A stretch of 64,000 nucleotides of DNA from Halictus rubicundus (Eukaryota; Arthropoda; Insecta; Hymenoptera; Halictidae), in assembly GCF_050948215.1 (NCBI RefSeq), contig NC_135156.1, positions 248,001-312,000 on the forward strand, in the 5' to 3' direction. Each line of letters begins with the position of its first letter. Within the stretch, counting starts at the first letter, position 1. Of this stretch, positions 32,960 to 44,962 are shown piece after piece. The translations under genes and the position numbers were made by a program. The notes under the pieces are model-generated. The model saw only the letters and a program-made list of their open reading frames with translations, was not told where the DNA came from and did no database searches.

Positions 32960-33999
32960 GGGCGAGGGTGTCCGATCGTTTAATCTGGCAGAGCTAGGTG
33001 TAGCCGGAAATGGCTGATGACATTGCCCGGTTGTGCAAGCTTTGCATTAAGTGCCAACAGTCGAAGGTATCACGTCATAATCGTCACCTTCCGGAACATT
33101 TTGTTGCTCCGGATGAACGGTTTGACGATGTACATTTGGACATTGTCGGTCCATTACCGTCCTCGGAAGGTTTTTCCTACTGTTTGACGCTCGTTGAAAT
33201 CGTTTTTCGCGCTGGGTGGAAGCAGTCTCCTTAAGGGACATTTCTGCAATGACCGTCGCAAGAGCGTTTTCCGAGATATGGGTTTCTCGGTACAGCGCGC
33301 CCAAAGTATTGACACATTAGTTGTTGTCGCTAATCAGTTGCGACCGAGTAAGGACTACCTCGTCTCATCCTGCTTCGACCGGGATGGTAGAGCCGCGGCA
33401 CCGCGTACTTAAAGCGGCGATTATGTGCCACACTGACAGCGAATGGTCGCGTAGATAGTACGTCCCTGGCCAATAGTATGTCCCTGACTAGACCCGTGTT
33501 TTGGACATATGTCGCGTAAACACTGTACTGGGTTTGCGATTGCATGTGCGAGTGGACGTTTGGAGCGTCTCCGGCGGAATACCATGTTCGGGTCGATCCC
33601 ACGCTTACTAAGGGAGTTTTTTCTGCCCGAGAATCATTCGCCGGATCCCAATGTTTCCTTGAAGAGTTTAAGAAGTATATGCGTGAGGTGCAACCAGTGC
33701 CGGTCGTACACAATTGTAATACGCGGGCATTTGTGTTTAAGGATTTACACTCGTGCAGTCACGTGTTTCTACGCCGCATGGCCAAAAAGACATTGGAGCA
33801 GCCGGATTCCGGGCCCCATAAGATTGTAAAGCGGGTCATGATTTGTGCCTTCACGTTGGATTCCAACAGCACGGAGCGGACTGTTTCCGTCGAGTTAATG
33901 AAACCGGCGTTCTTCCTACCGGACGTTCCAGATGTTGAGACGCCCGATAATTCGTCTTTGTGTCGGACCGTTCTGGTCAGAAGCGTCAGGCGTTGCTGA
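32960..33999 (+). pseudogene. Gypsy 1 integrase and C-terminal pol, broken
   Basis: The zinc-binding part reads LCKLCIKCQQSKVSRH (about 33028-33080), and the core start VHLDIVGPLP carries the first catalytic Asp. The following catalytic segment (33200-33420) is in shifted frames. The C-terminal part (33544-33990) has FLEEFKKYMREV and DLHSCSHVFLRRM, typical of the Gypsy pol tail before the 3' LTR. The same motifs appear in diverged form in Gypsy 2 (43380-44120). Upstream pol and gag are absent. Confidence 0.75.
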
Positions 34000-34240
34000 C
34001 GTATACGCGTAAGTCCGTCGCGTTTGCGCCGGGCACGCGTGCGTTACTTTAGATTATGCTAGTTTTAGCTTAAATTGCGTTATTTTTTTTACATATATCT
34101 TGTTACGCTCTATGCGCCAGTTGTTTAAACTCTGAGATTGTCAGATGTTGCGCTTCGTGCGTTTTGTGTGCTACGTATTTATTACGGAGTTGAATGTTAA
34201 TGTTATACATATCTATTGTTAAAAAAAATTCGTTGCACTC

Positions 34241-34252
34241 GGGGGGGGGGGG
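34241..34252 (+). other. G-run, probable polypurine tract of Gypsy 1
   Basis: Twelve G lie immediately before TGGAGTTTATGG, the start of the LTR. A 13-G run (48490-48502) sits at the corresponding position of Gypsy 2. Confidence 0.55.
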
Positions 34253-34605
34253 TGGAGTTTATGGGAACTTGGTTCCCCCACCCCTTAACGACTTGGAGTG
34301 GGGGTCGGCGTTTGCCGTTGGCGCGCCGGGTCTCACCACTCTCTCTGCTTCCAGCCATCGAGTCAAACGGACGTAAAACTCCAGCCTTGGTATATTTAAT
34401 TCCTGCCTCTTTTTGACTGCAACTGGGAGTCCTGTTACCACGTTTGTGGCTGCGAGTGGGACACGTGATTCTTACACAACCACTTTGTATTTCCCACACT
34501 TGTGTAGCGGCTACATACGCTTCCGCACCTTACTGTGGCGACAGTGTTGCCCGGCATTAGCCGCATGCGAGCAGCAAAAGCAAGTCGCCCCTCTAGACTC
34601 TAGGT
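34253..34605 (+). mobile_element. Gypsy LTR, first part (split by hAT)
   Basis: The LTR starts at TGGAGTTTATGG after the G-run and is interrupted at CTCTAGGT (34598-34605) by the hAT element. It continues at 37811. The stretch 34510-34605 is matched by 48502-48595, the 3' LTR of Gypsy 2. Confidence 0.65.
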
Positions 34606-35387
34606 CAGTGCTGGGCACGTATGCCTGCCGCAGCCAAACGCTTCTTCCACTAACGCCTCTTTTAAGCAGCACGCAACTCCGCTGCGCAGTAGTGCCTCGT
34701 GCTTCCGACTCTCCCCTCGTACGTCCCGCCGTTACCGACCCGTGCGCGGCTTATGTTGTCTATCCACATTCACGAAACATCATATCATAATACGCGTCCT
34801 GTCTGCGAAGCGTACAGCAAGCTTCTCGGATAAAATCTTATGTGCCCGTTCCTAGTACAGAGAAGTGGTAGTTAGTTATAACATAGTTACATTTTTATTA
34901 GTTAGTTACTTAGTCATTTTAATACTAATTAATAATAAATTAAGAAATCTCAGGTGCTACTCGCGACATATTTATATCTTTTCAATGAATTATTTATTTA
35001 TAAAATGCCTTCCTGAGTAGTTCAAGATCTTTATAAATATCAGAACAATTTATGACCGTAAGAGCCATAATATGATGCCACTAAAAAAGAGAAAAAAAAT
35101 CATAAATATACAAATTAATATAGTGTGTTACGTGTGGAGACGTTTCTCTACGTTCATCCGATTAGAAGTTCTAATCTCTTTTCTGAGAACGAAAAGCGTC
35201 CCAACAGGCCCCTTGTTTATAGAAGGGATGATTGTGCTCCGTCTGGACGCAACTGGCACGAAGCATGATTCAGTAACAGGACCGTACGATTTCTTGTTAT
35301 GGAAATCTTGAAAACATTCCCTTCTGGAATGTTTTGTCAAGATAGTCTCTGATAGGAAACACCCTGGCTAACCCTTCGTTTTACCCT

Positions 35388-35432
35388 TTAACCCTTTTAG
35401 TACCGAACGACGATATATCGTCGTTCGATGCA
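35388..35432. repeat. piggyBac-type terminus with perfect 24-bp palindrome
   Basis: TTAA (35388-35391) is followed by CCCTTTTAGTACC and a perfect palindrome at 35404-35427 centred on GATATATC. The terminus equals that of the piggyBac element ending at 22217. No partner end is visible before the next LTR. Confidence 0.6.
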
Positions 35433-36439
35433 CTTGCCAAAAATACCAATGACGATATATCGTTGCACCTCCGTTGGAGCCTTATTATACTCATCACAAG
35501 AGGTCTGAGTTTCAAAATAACTTTATAAAATGTTAAAATGGTTCATATTCGATGCAACACAAATGAAAAAATGGTCATTTTGTTATCTCTGTTACGTATG
35601 GAGACGTTTCTCCACGTTCATTTCGATTAGAAGTTCTAATCTCTTTTCTGAGAACGAAAAGCGTCCCAACAGGCCCCTTGTTTAATGATTGTACTCCGGC
35701 TGGACGCAACTGGCACGAAGCATGGTTCAGTAACAGCACCGTACGATTTCCTAAATTGGAAATCTTCAAAACATCCCCTTCTGGAATATTTTGTCAAGAT
35801 AGTCTTTGATAGGAAACATCCTGGCTAACCCTTCGTTTTACCCCTATAAACAAAAGATCCAGCTGCAAACCTTAAATTCACTTGAAACGACAAATACGAG
35901 TACGCGACCGTAAAATAAAACAGATACATTCCCCTCTCATTTTTAGGGTATATAAACCCATGCATTTTCATCCTCTTTGGTTAGTCGAGAAGCGGTGCAG
36001 TCAAGATTCAGACGCGGTTCAGTACTCGTGCAGTCACGTCGCGTCAATTCTAGTGAGATCGGGTTAAAGTCCCTTTCGAATCAAACGTAACCTTATAGAA
36101 TCCGTTAGTTCGTGTATATTCTATTTGGCTTTCAACAATCGCTCTCCGACCCCGCATTGCCAGTGCGTCAACACCGTGAATCATAGGTAACAATTTCTCC
36201 AATTGTACACTTAGTACATTCACTCGCGACACAAACAACTACACATGTAATTATTTCAATTCAGAATATATTTGTCTTGTTTGTTAACTCGCGTAATCTA
36301 CAACCTTTAATTATTGCCTGATATCCTAATCTAATAATTGAACGTTCCCACATGATACAATCTTACCGCTCGGACTGTATCAATAAAATTGTGTATATAT
36401 GTTACGAGGCTTACTAATCTTAGATTCAATTCAACAAAG

Positions 36440-36770
36440 ATTTCTACAACCTAGTGGCTCCCCGGTTTCGCATTGGGTGCGTCCACGAAAACTATACCAT
36501 CCTAGCGGATCCCTGATTTCGTATTGGGTTCTTCCGTATCCTAGCAGCTCCCTGGTTTCGCATCAGGTGCGTCTGTGAGTTATCCACCTTCTTTTCATAT
36601 CGGGTTCGCCGCGTGTCTCTCCTAGTGACTCCCCGCTTTCGCATTGGGTGCGTTCACGAAGTTTCATCCTCCTAGTAGCTCCTCGGTTTCGCATCGGGTG
36701 CATCTGCGTTTGATTCCAACCTCCCAGAGGTTCCGCGATTTCGCATTTGGTGCGGCCGCGTACCTAACTA
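36440..36770. repeat. Tandem repeat inside LTR family A, copy 2
   Basis: These are the inverted-orientation counterpart of the 8490-8850 units, about six to seven copies with the GCATTGGGTGCGT word. Confidence 0.7.
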
Positions 36771-37810
36771 ACAAATTGAAACCATATTCCTGGGGTAACA
36801 ACCCCTCGCCGGCCTCTCGCGGTGCTCGCAGCCCTGGCTCGTAACAAGTGACACCAGCATTGTAAAAGCATTCTTCATAAAACATGCACTGATTAAGCCT
36901 GTCACGAGGCGTCTGCACCTCGCGATTCCGACATTTTTCACTACTAGCGCCACTGCCGCTGTCAGGCAGTATGTCACTGAATATTACAAATTACTCCACG
37001 ATAACGTAAACATAGGCATTTTAGAGACCGAACAGTCCTAGATTGGACTTTTAGGAAACCAAATTGACCACTTCTGAATTGCTCATTGCAATATTGAAGC
37101 GTTGGTTTGAGTCTCTGTGAACCCTTGCAAGTTCGTATACGTATATGGGTTTCTTCTATGTGTGTGTGGTTACACAGAGTGATCATGGCGGCACACCGGC
37201 CCTCTTAATGATGTACAAGCTAAAAAACAAAAGAACATAAAGAAGCAAGCACTACAAAAGCATTCTTTATAAAACATACATTGACTACTTAATTAAGTAC
37301 TATATTAATTTATATATTGATGATTTCTTCTCTTTTTTAGTGGCTCTTATGATGATACATTGTTCTGATATCTATAAAAATGTTGAATTATTCTGTAGGG
37401 GATTTCATAAATAAATAATTTATTAAAAAGAAATAAATATATCGCGGGTAGCATCTGAGAATTCTTAATTTATTAATAATTAGTATTAAAATGATTAAGT
37501 AACTAACTAATAAAAATGTAACTATGTTATAACGAACGACCACTTCTCTACTGGGAACCGGCACGTAAGATTTTATCCGCGAAGCTTGCTGTACGCTTTG
37601 CAGAGAGAACGCGTATTATGATACGACGCATGGTCGATGTGGATAGACCGCATAAGCCGCGTACATGATCGGCTATGGAGGGACGTACGAGGGGAGAGAT
37701 GGAGCCACGAGGCTCCGCTGTGCAGCGAAGATGCACGCTGCACGAAAGAGACGTTGGTGGGGACAGCAGGCAGCTCAGGAGCCCCTACCGTGCCCACTAC
37801 TGCTCTAGGT

Positions 37811-38005
37811 CGCCCATGAGTCAAGGACGAATTTACCGTATTTTCTTTACTTCCTACGCAAGCCTTGTTCAGTTAACATGTAGCTCTGTAACGATTCTAT
37901 AGCTTGAATAAAGCACAGTATTAGCATACACGCAGTGGTGATTGAAATCCTAAAACTCCAGTTTCCAGCAGTCTACCACATTCTAATAATATACTAGCAG
38001 TAGAT
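37811..38005 (+). mobile_element. Gypsy LTR, second part
   Basis: It continues the LTR after the hAT duplication: CGCCCATGAGTCAAGGACG aligns with 48597-48616. AATAAAG near 37909 may be the polyadenylation signal. The LTR end is not sharply defined. TTGGAGACCCCGACATGATC near 38003-38023 looks like a primer-binding/leader junction. Confidence 0.5.
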
Positions 38006-38439
38006 TGGAGACCCCGACATGATCGTCCCGTTTGGGAAATATGAAGCTGAGACAAGGCATTGGACGCCTCGTGGTCTGGACATCGCCAGTTGCTGCCGTT
38101 ACACAACCCGCCGACGTGTTTTTCGTATCGAAAAACCAGGCTGCACGTGCCCGGAAGCTGGTGCATGTTGCGGGAAGATGCGACTGAAGGAAGAGGCTTC
38201 CTGTCGGTGAATAATCCGCTCCCTGCATTCTACGGTTCCTGTTTCCAGGCAGCCAGCAGGCCGCTCGCTGCACGTTGTAGTCGCCGTGCGTAAAGCTATC
38301 GACCACCAGCGTTGCTGACGCCGCATGGGTACCACCATTGACACCGTTGCAGACGCCGTCGGAATCTAACATTGTGGTGAACTAAACGTATTTTTAAGTT
38401 ATTCGTTTTTGGTTCCGCGTTAGTTTTCGACTCGCGTGA

Positions 38440-39134
38440 GCACAATCTCACCCCACGCCGGAAGGAAGAATCGCCCTGTTAAAGGCGGATCTCGAGGCCG
38501 CGCGAGAACTTTTAAACGCCCTGATCGTACCCAATGCCGATAGGGACGGATTGCGTAGTGCCAACGCGTTGACAGTTACCGCGTGTCGAAGCTGCCGGTA
38601 TTTTTTAAGAATGACTCTGCGCTGTGGTTCGGCCAGGTCGAAGCGTCGCTCAGAAATGCCCGAACTACGAGCCAAACCACAATGACTGATACCGTAATCG
38701 CCGGGCTGGATACGGACACTGCGTCGGTTATATCCGATCTTACATTCTCACCGGATCCCATCGCGCTGTACACGCGGATTAAGGAAAGCATCATATCCAC
38801 TTTTTCCACCTCGGCCGAAACGAAGCTTCGGCAGCTTCTAAAAGGGCAGGTAACGTCGCACGGCAAACCCTCGCATATTCTGTCCCATATGCATAATCTA
38901 AACAGCGGTGCATGCATAGGCACCGTGCTGAGGTCGATTTTTCTGGATCTGCTTCCCGAGCAGTGTCGTGCGATCCTGGTCGCATTTAAGCACGATCACT
39001 TGCAGCAAATGCCCCTTCTGGCCGACACGATCCTCGAGACGATCCAGCCAGGGAGCGCCTCCGTCCTCGCAGTAGCTTCCGCTGTGTCACGCGTCCTCGA
39101 AACGTCTCCAAATACGCGATCGTATGTGTGTTGA
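38440..39134 (+). pseudogene. Gypsy 2 gag, truncated
   Basis: A 183-codon open part (from 38583) contains the Gypsy capsid-type features ALWFGQVEASL, then TRIKESIISTFS, LRQLLKGQ, KPSHILSHMHNL and LLPEQCRAIL. The frame upstream of 38583 is interrupted. No zinc knuckle was found; the stop at 39132 comes first. The protein would form the capsid of the virus-like particle. Confidence 0.7.
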
Positions 39135-39169
39135 CACAGGCTAGGATCTGTCTCTGCTGCGACTCCAGC

Positions 39170-39442
39170 AGAGTCGCGTATCGGTCCCAGCACGTTTAAA
39201 CTATTTGTCGCGAATGACACCCGTATCGACACATACGGTGATATTTGCGTTGTCCTCGATTTGGAACTGCGTCGCCCAACCGAGTGGAATGTTTGCATAG
39301 CAGCACTCCCGTATCCCACCATAGGAGCCGGCCTGTTGATATACTCTGGCCTCACGGTCGATCTGAAGAGGCGCCGCGTTATCGATTCCACTACCGGTTT
39401 GTACATATCGGCTGGTATAGCGGGCTCACCCCCTCGTCCGTG
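39170..39442 (+). pseudogene. Gypsy 2 pol N-terminus (protease region), broken
   Basis: The segment LRRPTEWNVCIAALPYPTIG and GLTVDLKRRRVIDS (39260-39400) corresponds to the end of the Gypsy protease domain and its linker. The catalytic Asp triplet is not readable. The frame ends at 39442, and the Transib-like insertion begins at 39461. Confidence 0.55.
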
Positions 39443-39460
39443 AATGTCCTTGGACCGTCG

Positions 39461-40603
39461 CACTGTGGGCCAAAAGCGCCAAAACGTGGCCAAAATGCAA
39501 AAAATTAATTTCACGTTAGGGGTATGGCTCTTGCCATATTGGATTCTCAGGTAATGACTGTATAAGAAGCCGAAGGTAAAAAAGTCTTACTACCTATACC
39601 TGCTAAATGGTGGGAGTACAAATATCCCATACAGTCGTCTCGCAGTTTTCGTGCAGTGAACTACGTTGTGAAAAAAAAAGGTGTCAAGCTTACAATTTTA
39701 CGGAAATTGAATTTTTTTGTGCGTGTACGATGGATGCTGTTCCTGGAAGTAAATACTATACATAATATAATAATAACATTGGATTTATATTAATTAATGT
39801 TTGGAATGTATGAAGTGAACGATAAAACTTAGTGCACAGATTTTACAAATGTATACTAAAAATTGTATATTCCACAATATTCCACGGAGATTCTTGTACA
39901 GTCTTGTCTATTATTTAACATTATTTTGAAAAAGTAGCTGCCCAAAACTGCCCCTTTCGTAATGCGATTCATTATTGTGACGCAGAGATAGTCATAGTAC
40001 TAGTTACAAGCATGTTTTCTCGACAAATTTAGAAGTTATAATAAAATTGATACAACAATTTCTTTTTTAACAATAATTTTTTTATTGTTCAAAAAAATTT
40101 TATTTTTGTTTTTTGTAATTTTGACATCAGATTCATATTCGCCGGCCCAAAAAATATGGGAATACTAATTTTCAGGAAAGTCCAATCATTTTTTTTACGC
40201 ATCCGCGATATTGAATCCGCCATTTTGTTTTTTTTTTATAATTTTGACATCACATTCATATTCGTTGGCCCGAAAAACATGGGAATGCTAATTTTCAAGG
40301 AAGTCCAATCATTCTTTTGGTTACGCATCCGCCATATTGAATCCACCATTTTGTTTTTTGTAATTTTGACATCAGATTCATATTCGCCGGCCCGAAAAAT
40401 ATGGGAATACCAATTTTTAAGAAAGTCCAATAATTTTTTTGGTTACGCATCCGCCACATTGAATCCCGCCATTTTGTTTTTTTTTTTATTTTGACATTAG
40501 ATTTATAATCAGCGACCCGAGAAACCTATGAGTATCAATTTTGAACTAAATTGAAGTACTCCTTCCTATTTTGGTCACGTTTTGGCGCTTTTGACCCTCT
40601 GTG
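39461..40603. mobile_element. Transib-like non-autonomous element
   Basis: The ends are CACTGTGGGCCAAAAGCGCC (left) and the complement of CACAGAGGGTCAAAAGCGCC (right), with pairing over ~35 bases. CGTCG flanks it at 39456-39460 and 40604-40608. A 5-base GC-rich duplication and CACWRTG-like ends are hallmarks of Transib. It lies inside Gypsy 2 between protease and reverse transcriptase. No transposase is present. Confidence 0.75.
40100..40520. repeat. ~120-bp tandem repeat inside the Transib-like element
   Basis: About 3.5 units share TAATTTTGACATCAGATTCAT, CCGGCCC-AAAAATATGGGAAT and CGCATCCGCCATATTGAATCC. Unit starts are near 40108, 40228, 40352 and 40478. Confidence 0.85.
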
Positions 40604-40669
40604 CGTCGTCCAAATATTAGAGCCTATTAGCTCGTTTCTCACAAGTCATCGAGCTTGAGCAGCCGACGC

Positions 40670-41870
40670 CCCTTGAGCCGCGCAGTGTGTTTCATCATAT
40701 CTCCACCACGGGTCCACCCGTCGTGGAGCGCGCTTGGCGTCTGTCTTCCAATAAACTCAAAGCCGCGAAGGCCGAGTTTAAGCATCTTGTTGAAACAGGA
40801 AATGCAGGCCTTCTAGCAGCCCTTGGTATAGTATCATCCATTTGGTCAAGAAGAAGTCAGGTGAATGGTGGATTTGCGGTGATTACCTCAGCCTGAACAA
40901 CGTAACGGTACCCGATCGGTACCCCCGTGCCCCATCTGCACGATTCCCTGGCCGATCTACATGGCAAGATCATCTTCACGGCGCTAGTCCTGTGTAAATC
41001 GTATCATTCGATATCCGTGGCCTCCGACCATATTTAGAAAACTACCGTTATAACGCCTCTTGATCTTTTTGAATACTGTGCAATGACTTTTGGACTTCGC
41101 AATGCCGGTCAAACGTTTCAGAGGTATGTCAATCGCGCTCTGGGCGATATCGATTTTGTGTTTACATTTCTCGATGAAGAGAAATTGGTTTACTCCGAGG
41201 GGGTTGAACCCACTCTGGACAAGGTTAAAGCTATCAGTCGCTTCCCCCAAGTCACCCACGATCGACGACTTGCGTAGTTGTATTCCTCACGCAGCCGCCA
41301 CTCAAACCCCGTCGAACGCGTACATGCACGATGCGCAAAAACGGGATAAGCGACCCATTGTATGGACACCCGAAGCGGCTTTTGCTAAATGCAAGAATAA
41401 CTTTGAGAAAGCTGCCCTCATAAAGCACTCCAGCGAACCGGCCATCGTACGCCTTGTCTCAGACAGCTCCGACGTGGCCATGGGTGCAGTTCTTGAGCAG
41501 CTGTGTGGCGAGTGATCGAGACCGTTCGCGTTTTTCTCGCGCAAGTTTCCCCGGGTCAGTGCAAATACAGCACGTATAACCGCGATATATGATGCCGTGC
41601 GACACTTTCACCATTTCCTCGAAGGCCGCGAATTCAATATCCACTCAGACCATAGACCGCTCACCGACGCCTTTGCGTAGAACTGAGAGCGCGCTTCTCC
41701 TCGTCAGACGCGACAGTTATGCTATATAGCACAATTCACGTCTAACATTGTCTACCTTCCAGGCAGTGAAAATGTCGTTGCCGATTCGCCCTCGCGTTCC
41801 GAGGCAATCCATCTGCCGACGCAATTCGATTTGAACGAGTTGTTCCACGAGCAGGAAAATGACCCCTAGC
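40670..41870 (+). pseudogene. Gypsy 2 reverse transcriptase and RNase H, broken
   Basis: Decayed but readable across frames. WWICGDYLSLNN and DRYP mark the fingers, MTFGLRNAGQTFQRYVNR the palm, and FTFLDEE the position of the catalytic YxDD-type motif, changed to LDE. The connection and RNase H follow: IVRLVSDSSDVAMGAVLEQ, then ITAIYDAVRHFHHFLEGR and FNIHSDHRPLTDAF (to about 41670). Several frameshifts and stops are present. Confidence 0.75.
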
Positions 41871-41983
41871 TTAGGGAACTTCCCGCATCCCCGACCACTC
41901 TCTCGCTCTTAAGAGGCTCACTTGGGACCCGGATTACTCTTCTGTGCATTGCAGTGTCTTAAAGGAGTGTATCCGTCCGTGTA

Positions 41984-43305
41984 CAGGGTGTCTCACCTAA
42001 CTCGATATTATGATAGGCAAAACAAATTGTTCAAGGTTATATTTTTTGAGAATTTGTTCAAGGTTATATTTTTTGAGATTTCAAGGTCTTCGAAGTTTTT
42101 TTTAATGGAATGATATTTTTATTATCGCTATATGATAGCGGAGGTCAAGACGAATTCAACGACCTGTAATGTTATGACCCTTACGTGACGTTGAGTATAA
42201 AAAATTCATAAAAGTAGGGCATTTGATGTAAAGAGTGAAATAATGATGATATGTCCCTCTAGGGTTTCAAGAAATGTTCTTGAAGCTTCACTAATGACTG
42301 TAAACACGCTTACAATAAATTGCAAACACTGACACAAATTCTTCTGCTTTCGGTGACACTAATAAGTACGTTTAAGAAATTCATCGGGATTTATTCGATT
42401 GTAAAAGATAACGTTACTTCTCTCGAACGATGGTGTATAGTGATGCAGAAAAGATAGAAATGATTTTAGTTTATGGTGACGCCAAAGATAACTCAGTACA
42501 AGCATCTCAACTGTACGCAGCAAGATACCCTGCGAGAAATCATCCTTCTCGAAAAAGTTTTTACCACATAGTTCAATTGTTTTGTAAAACAGGGAATATT
42601 AAATCGCTGAAAAGAAAACGATCAAAGCCTGATACTGGAGAAGATGCCGAAATTTTGTATTGGCTACAGTCAATATTGATCCTAATACAAATTGTCGAAA
42701 AATTGAACGTTCTTTAGGCATTTCCAGAGCAAGTGTGTGCCGAATATTGCAACGTCATAAATTTCATCTATACCATATTTCCTTACATCAGCAGCTTCAT
42801 GGCAACTACTTTGAGAATCGTGTTGCTTTTTGTACATAGGCATTGCAGCACATACAAAGAAATAAACATCTCTTTTATGACGTTCTCTTTCTGACGAATT
42901 TACTTTTTCTAACCATGGACAACTGAATACACATAATATGCATTATTAATGCACTGAAATCCCGAAATGGCTTTGAAAAGTTGTACACCAGCGTCCGTGG
43001 AGTGTAAATGTGGGGTGTGGAATCGTTGGTGATAACAAACTCGAGGTCACGTGAAGGTCATAATATTACAAGTTATTGGATTCGTCTTGACCTCGGCTAT
43101 CATATAGCGATAATAAAAATATATCGTTCCATTTAAGAAAACTTCGATGACCTTGAAATCTCAAAAAATATAACTTTGAACCAAATTTTTTGCCTATCAT
43201 AATATTTGCCCTTCTGATCCTACCAATGTTTACCTCTGACAATTTTCTTCTACCAGAAAAAACAAGCGAGATGGTTTAGATGGTCGAGTTAGGTAAGACA
43301 CCCTG
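41984..43305 (+). mobile_element. Mariner-type element, internally deleted
   Basis: The ends CAGGGTGTCTCACCTAACTCG and the complement of CAGGGTGTCTTACCTAACTCG are flanked by TA. Subterminal inverted blocks (about 42025-42170 and 43050-43190) also pair. It is inserted in Gypsy 2 between RNase H and integrase. Confidence 0.8.
42430..43050 (+). pseudogene. Mariner-like transposase, N-terminal half only
   Basis: The start ATG at 42430 opens a helix-turn-helix region (MVYSDAEKIEMILVYGDA, ARYPARNHPSRKSFYHIVQL) of the DUF4817 type. A second HTH (GISRASVCRILQRH) follows in a shifted frame near 42720-42760. Traces of the start of the DDE domain reach about 43035, after which the catalytic core is missing. 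Confidence 0.7.
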
Positions 43306-43330
43306 TATTCCCGCCTCCGCCTGGGAATGA

Positions 43331-44162
43331 ATGTTCACGCTATTTCACTTCCCCGCGCATCCAAGCGCGAAAGTTACCGATCGACTCATTCGACAGCATC
43401 ACGTCTGGCCGGACATGCACCGCGACATTGCTCGCCAGTGTACGTCGTGCATAGATTGCCAGCAATCTAAGATCTCTCGACACGTCAAGCTGACACCCAG
43501 TCAACTGTGTCCCAGTTTTTCGCGCCCGACGGACGTGTTATGTACGTGCACATCGACCTCGTCGGTCTTCCCCCTGTCAGCGAAGGTTTTCAGTATTGCC
43601 TTACTATTATCGACAGATTTTCAGGGTTTCACGTTTCGACGCCCCAGCATTTTTGGCGAGCGATCAGGGTTCTCAGTTCGAATTCCAGCTTTGCTCAGAT
43701 CTTCTGGCGTTTGTCGGTTACCAGAGAAAGAGAACTGCTGTGTACCACCCTGCCTCTGACGGCATGGTTGAGCGCTGACACCGTGTCTTGAAGGCAGCAA
43801 TCATGTGCCATGCAAATCAGCAATACCCACGTTCGTCTCGATACCGACACGTCACACGCTGACTACGTGTACAGAATCTGGTTGCGTTTGCCGGGCGAGT
43901 TCTTCTTACTGGATGATTTTAGAGCGGATTCGCAGCCGTTCCTTGAGGAGTTCCTACAATATATGTATATTGTATATTGTATATTGTGCCGGTAGCGCAT
44001 AAACGTAATGATAAGACTGTTTTGTACAAAGATCTCGAGTCCTGCTCGCATGTGTTCATGCTGGTTAAATCCGTGCGAGGACCTTTAGAACAGCCTTATA
44101 CAGGTCCCTATCGGGTGCTCCGGCGTATTTCACATCGCGCAGCGCCTCCGTCGAGCTTCTGA
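43331..44162 (+). pseudogene. Gypsy 2 integrase and pol C-terminus, broken
   Basis: VTDRLIRQHHVWPDM and CTSCIDCQQSKISRH form the zinc-binding module. VHIDLVGL carries the first catalytic Asp, SDQGSQFE the second and SDGMVER the Glu (to about 43780). The C-terminal part has LPGEFF, PFLEEFLQYM and DLESCSHVFMLV (43890-44065). Frameshifts separate the pieces. It continues gene order from 41870 once the mariner-type element is removed. Confidence 0.75.
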
Positions 44163-44962
44163 AGCCTGCGCATAGCATTTGTGAGGGACTCGCAGGCCCA
44201 GCATCGAACGGCATACCGTCGTTTCCGAGCGTGCCTCTACGAACCTCCTCGCGCAAAAAACTCACTTTCGCAGACTCTGTCCATTCGGTTAAGGTTTTTG
44301 AAAATCGCCACGCGTAGTATGTAAGTCGTAGTATACAGGGTGTCCCAAAATTCAATCAACTCCGTGGAATGGGATGTTCCTGAGGTCATTTGAAGCGACA
44401 TTTTCCTTTGCAAAAATGTCCGCCTCGGCTTTCTTAAGGAGTTATTAACGCAAAACGCGGACTAATGAGAGCGCGGTCACGGCGCGCGATGGCGGTGAAT
44501 GTAAGACTCGGCAGAAGAATGCACTGCGCGGGAGCGTTGGTGTTGCGCCGCGGTGATACAGTGAACAAGAGAAGGAGTAGAAATGGATTTATAATAATTA
44601 ATACTCGCTTTTTCAGCAATAAATGCATTTGTTGCTTCGAAATATGTGTCACTGGTATACGACAATCTAAGGGATGTGCGGTCAAGCCAACGATCCTGAC
44701 TTTCACTTTCTTATCGATAAATAAATAAATTAATTAATCACTGTTCATATTTGCGAACACATAGCTATGTACTAATAGCAATTGCAATATCATTTATACT
44801 GGAACACAACTCACAACAATCAATTAATGTGGTCACTAGACTGCGAATTTCATGCATTTCTAGCAAAAATGAGTAGGTGCACTTTAAAACAGTAGAGAGA
44901 TTAACCTTTTGCAGTCGTATTAAGTGTATACATAGGTGTCATGTAAAAATTATATTTTATAT

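Larger units (their letters stand above)
35126..36846 (-). mobile_element. LTR family A, copy 2, with partial duplication
   Basis: AGTG at 35122-35125 and 36847-36850 marks the insertion. A full LTR occupies 35590-36846 in reverse orientation. A second truncated LTR end (35126-35391) precedes it. Between them, 35392-35589 holds a piggyBac-type end and a palindrome. The structure could be a collapsed two-LTR element or a local duplication. Confidence 0.75.
34606..37802. mobile_element. hAT element, non-autonomous, long TIRs
   Basis: The ends CAGTGCTGGGCACG and the complement of CAGTAGTGGGCACG, flanked by the 8-base duplication CTCTAGGT (34598-34605 and 37803-37810), identify hAT. The arms 34606-35121 and about 37290-37802 pair over ~500 bases. 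It has no transposase ORF. LTR family A (35126-36846) is inserted in it. A direct repeat around GCATTCTT-ATAAAACAT (about 36866 and 37258) borders a ~390-base internal piece. Confidence 0.85.
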
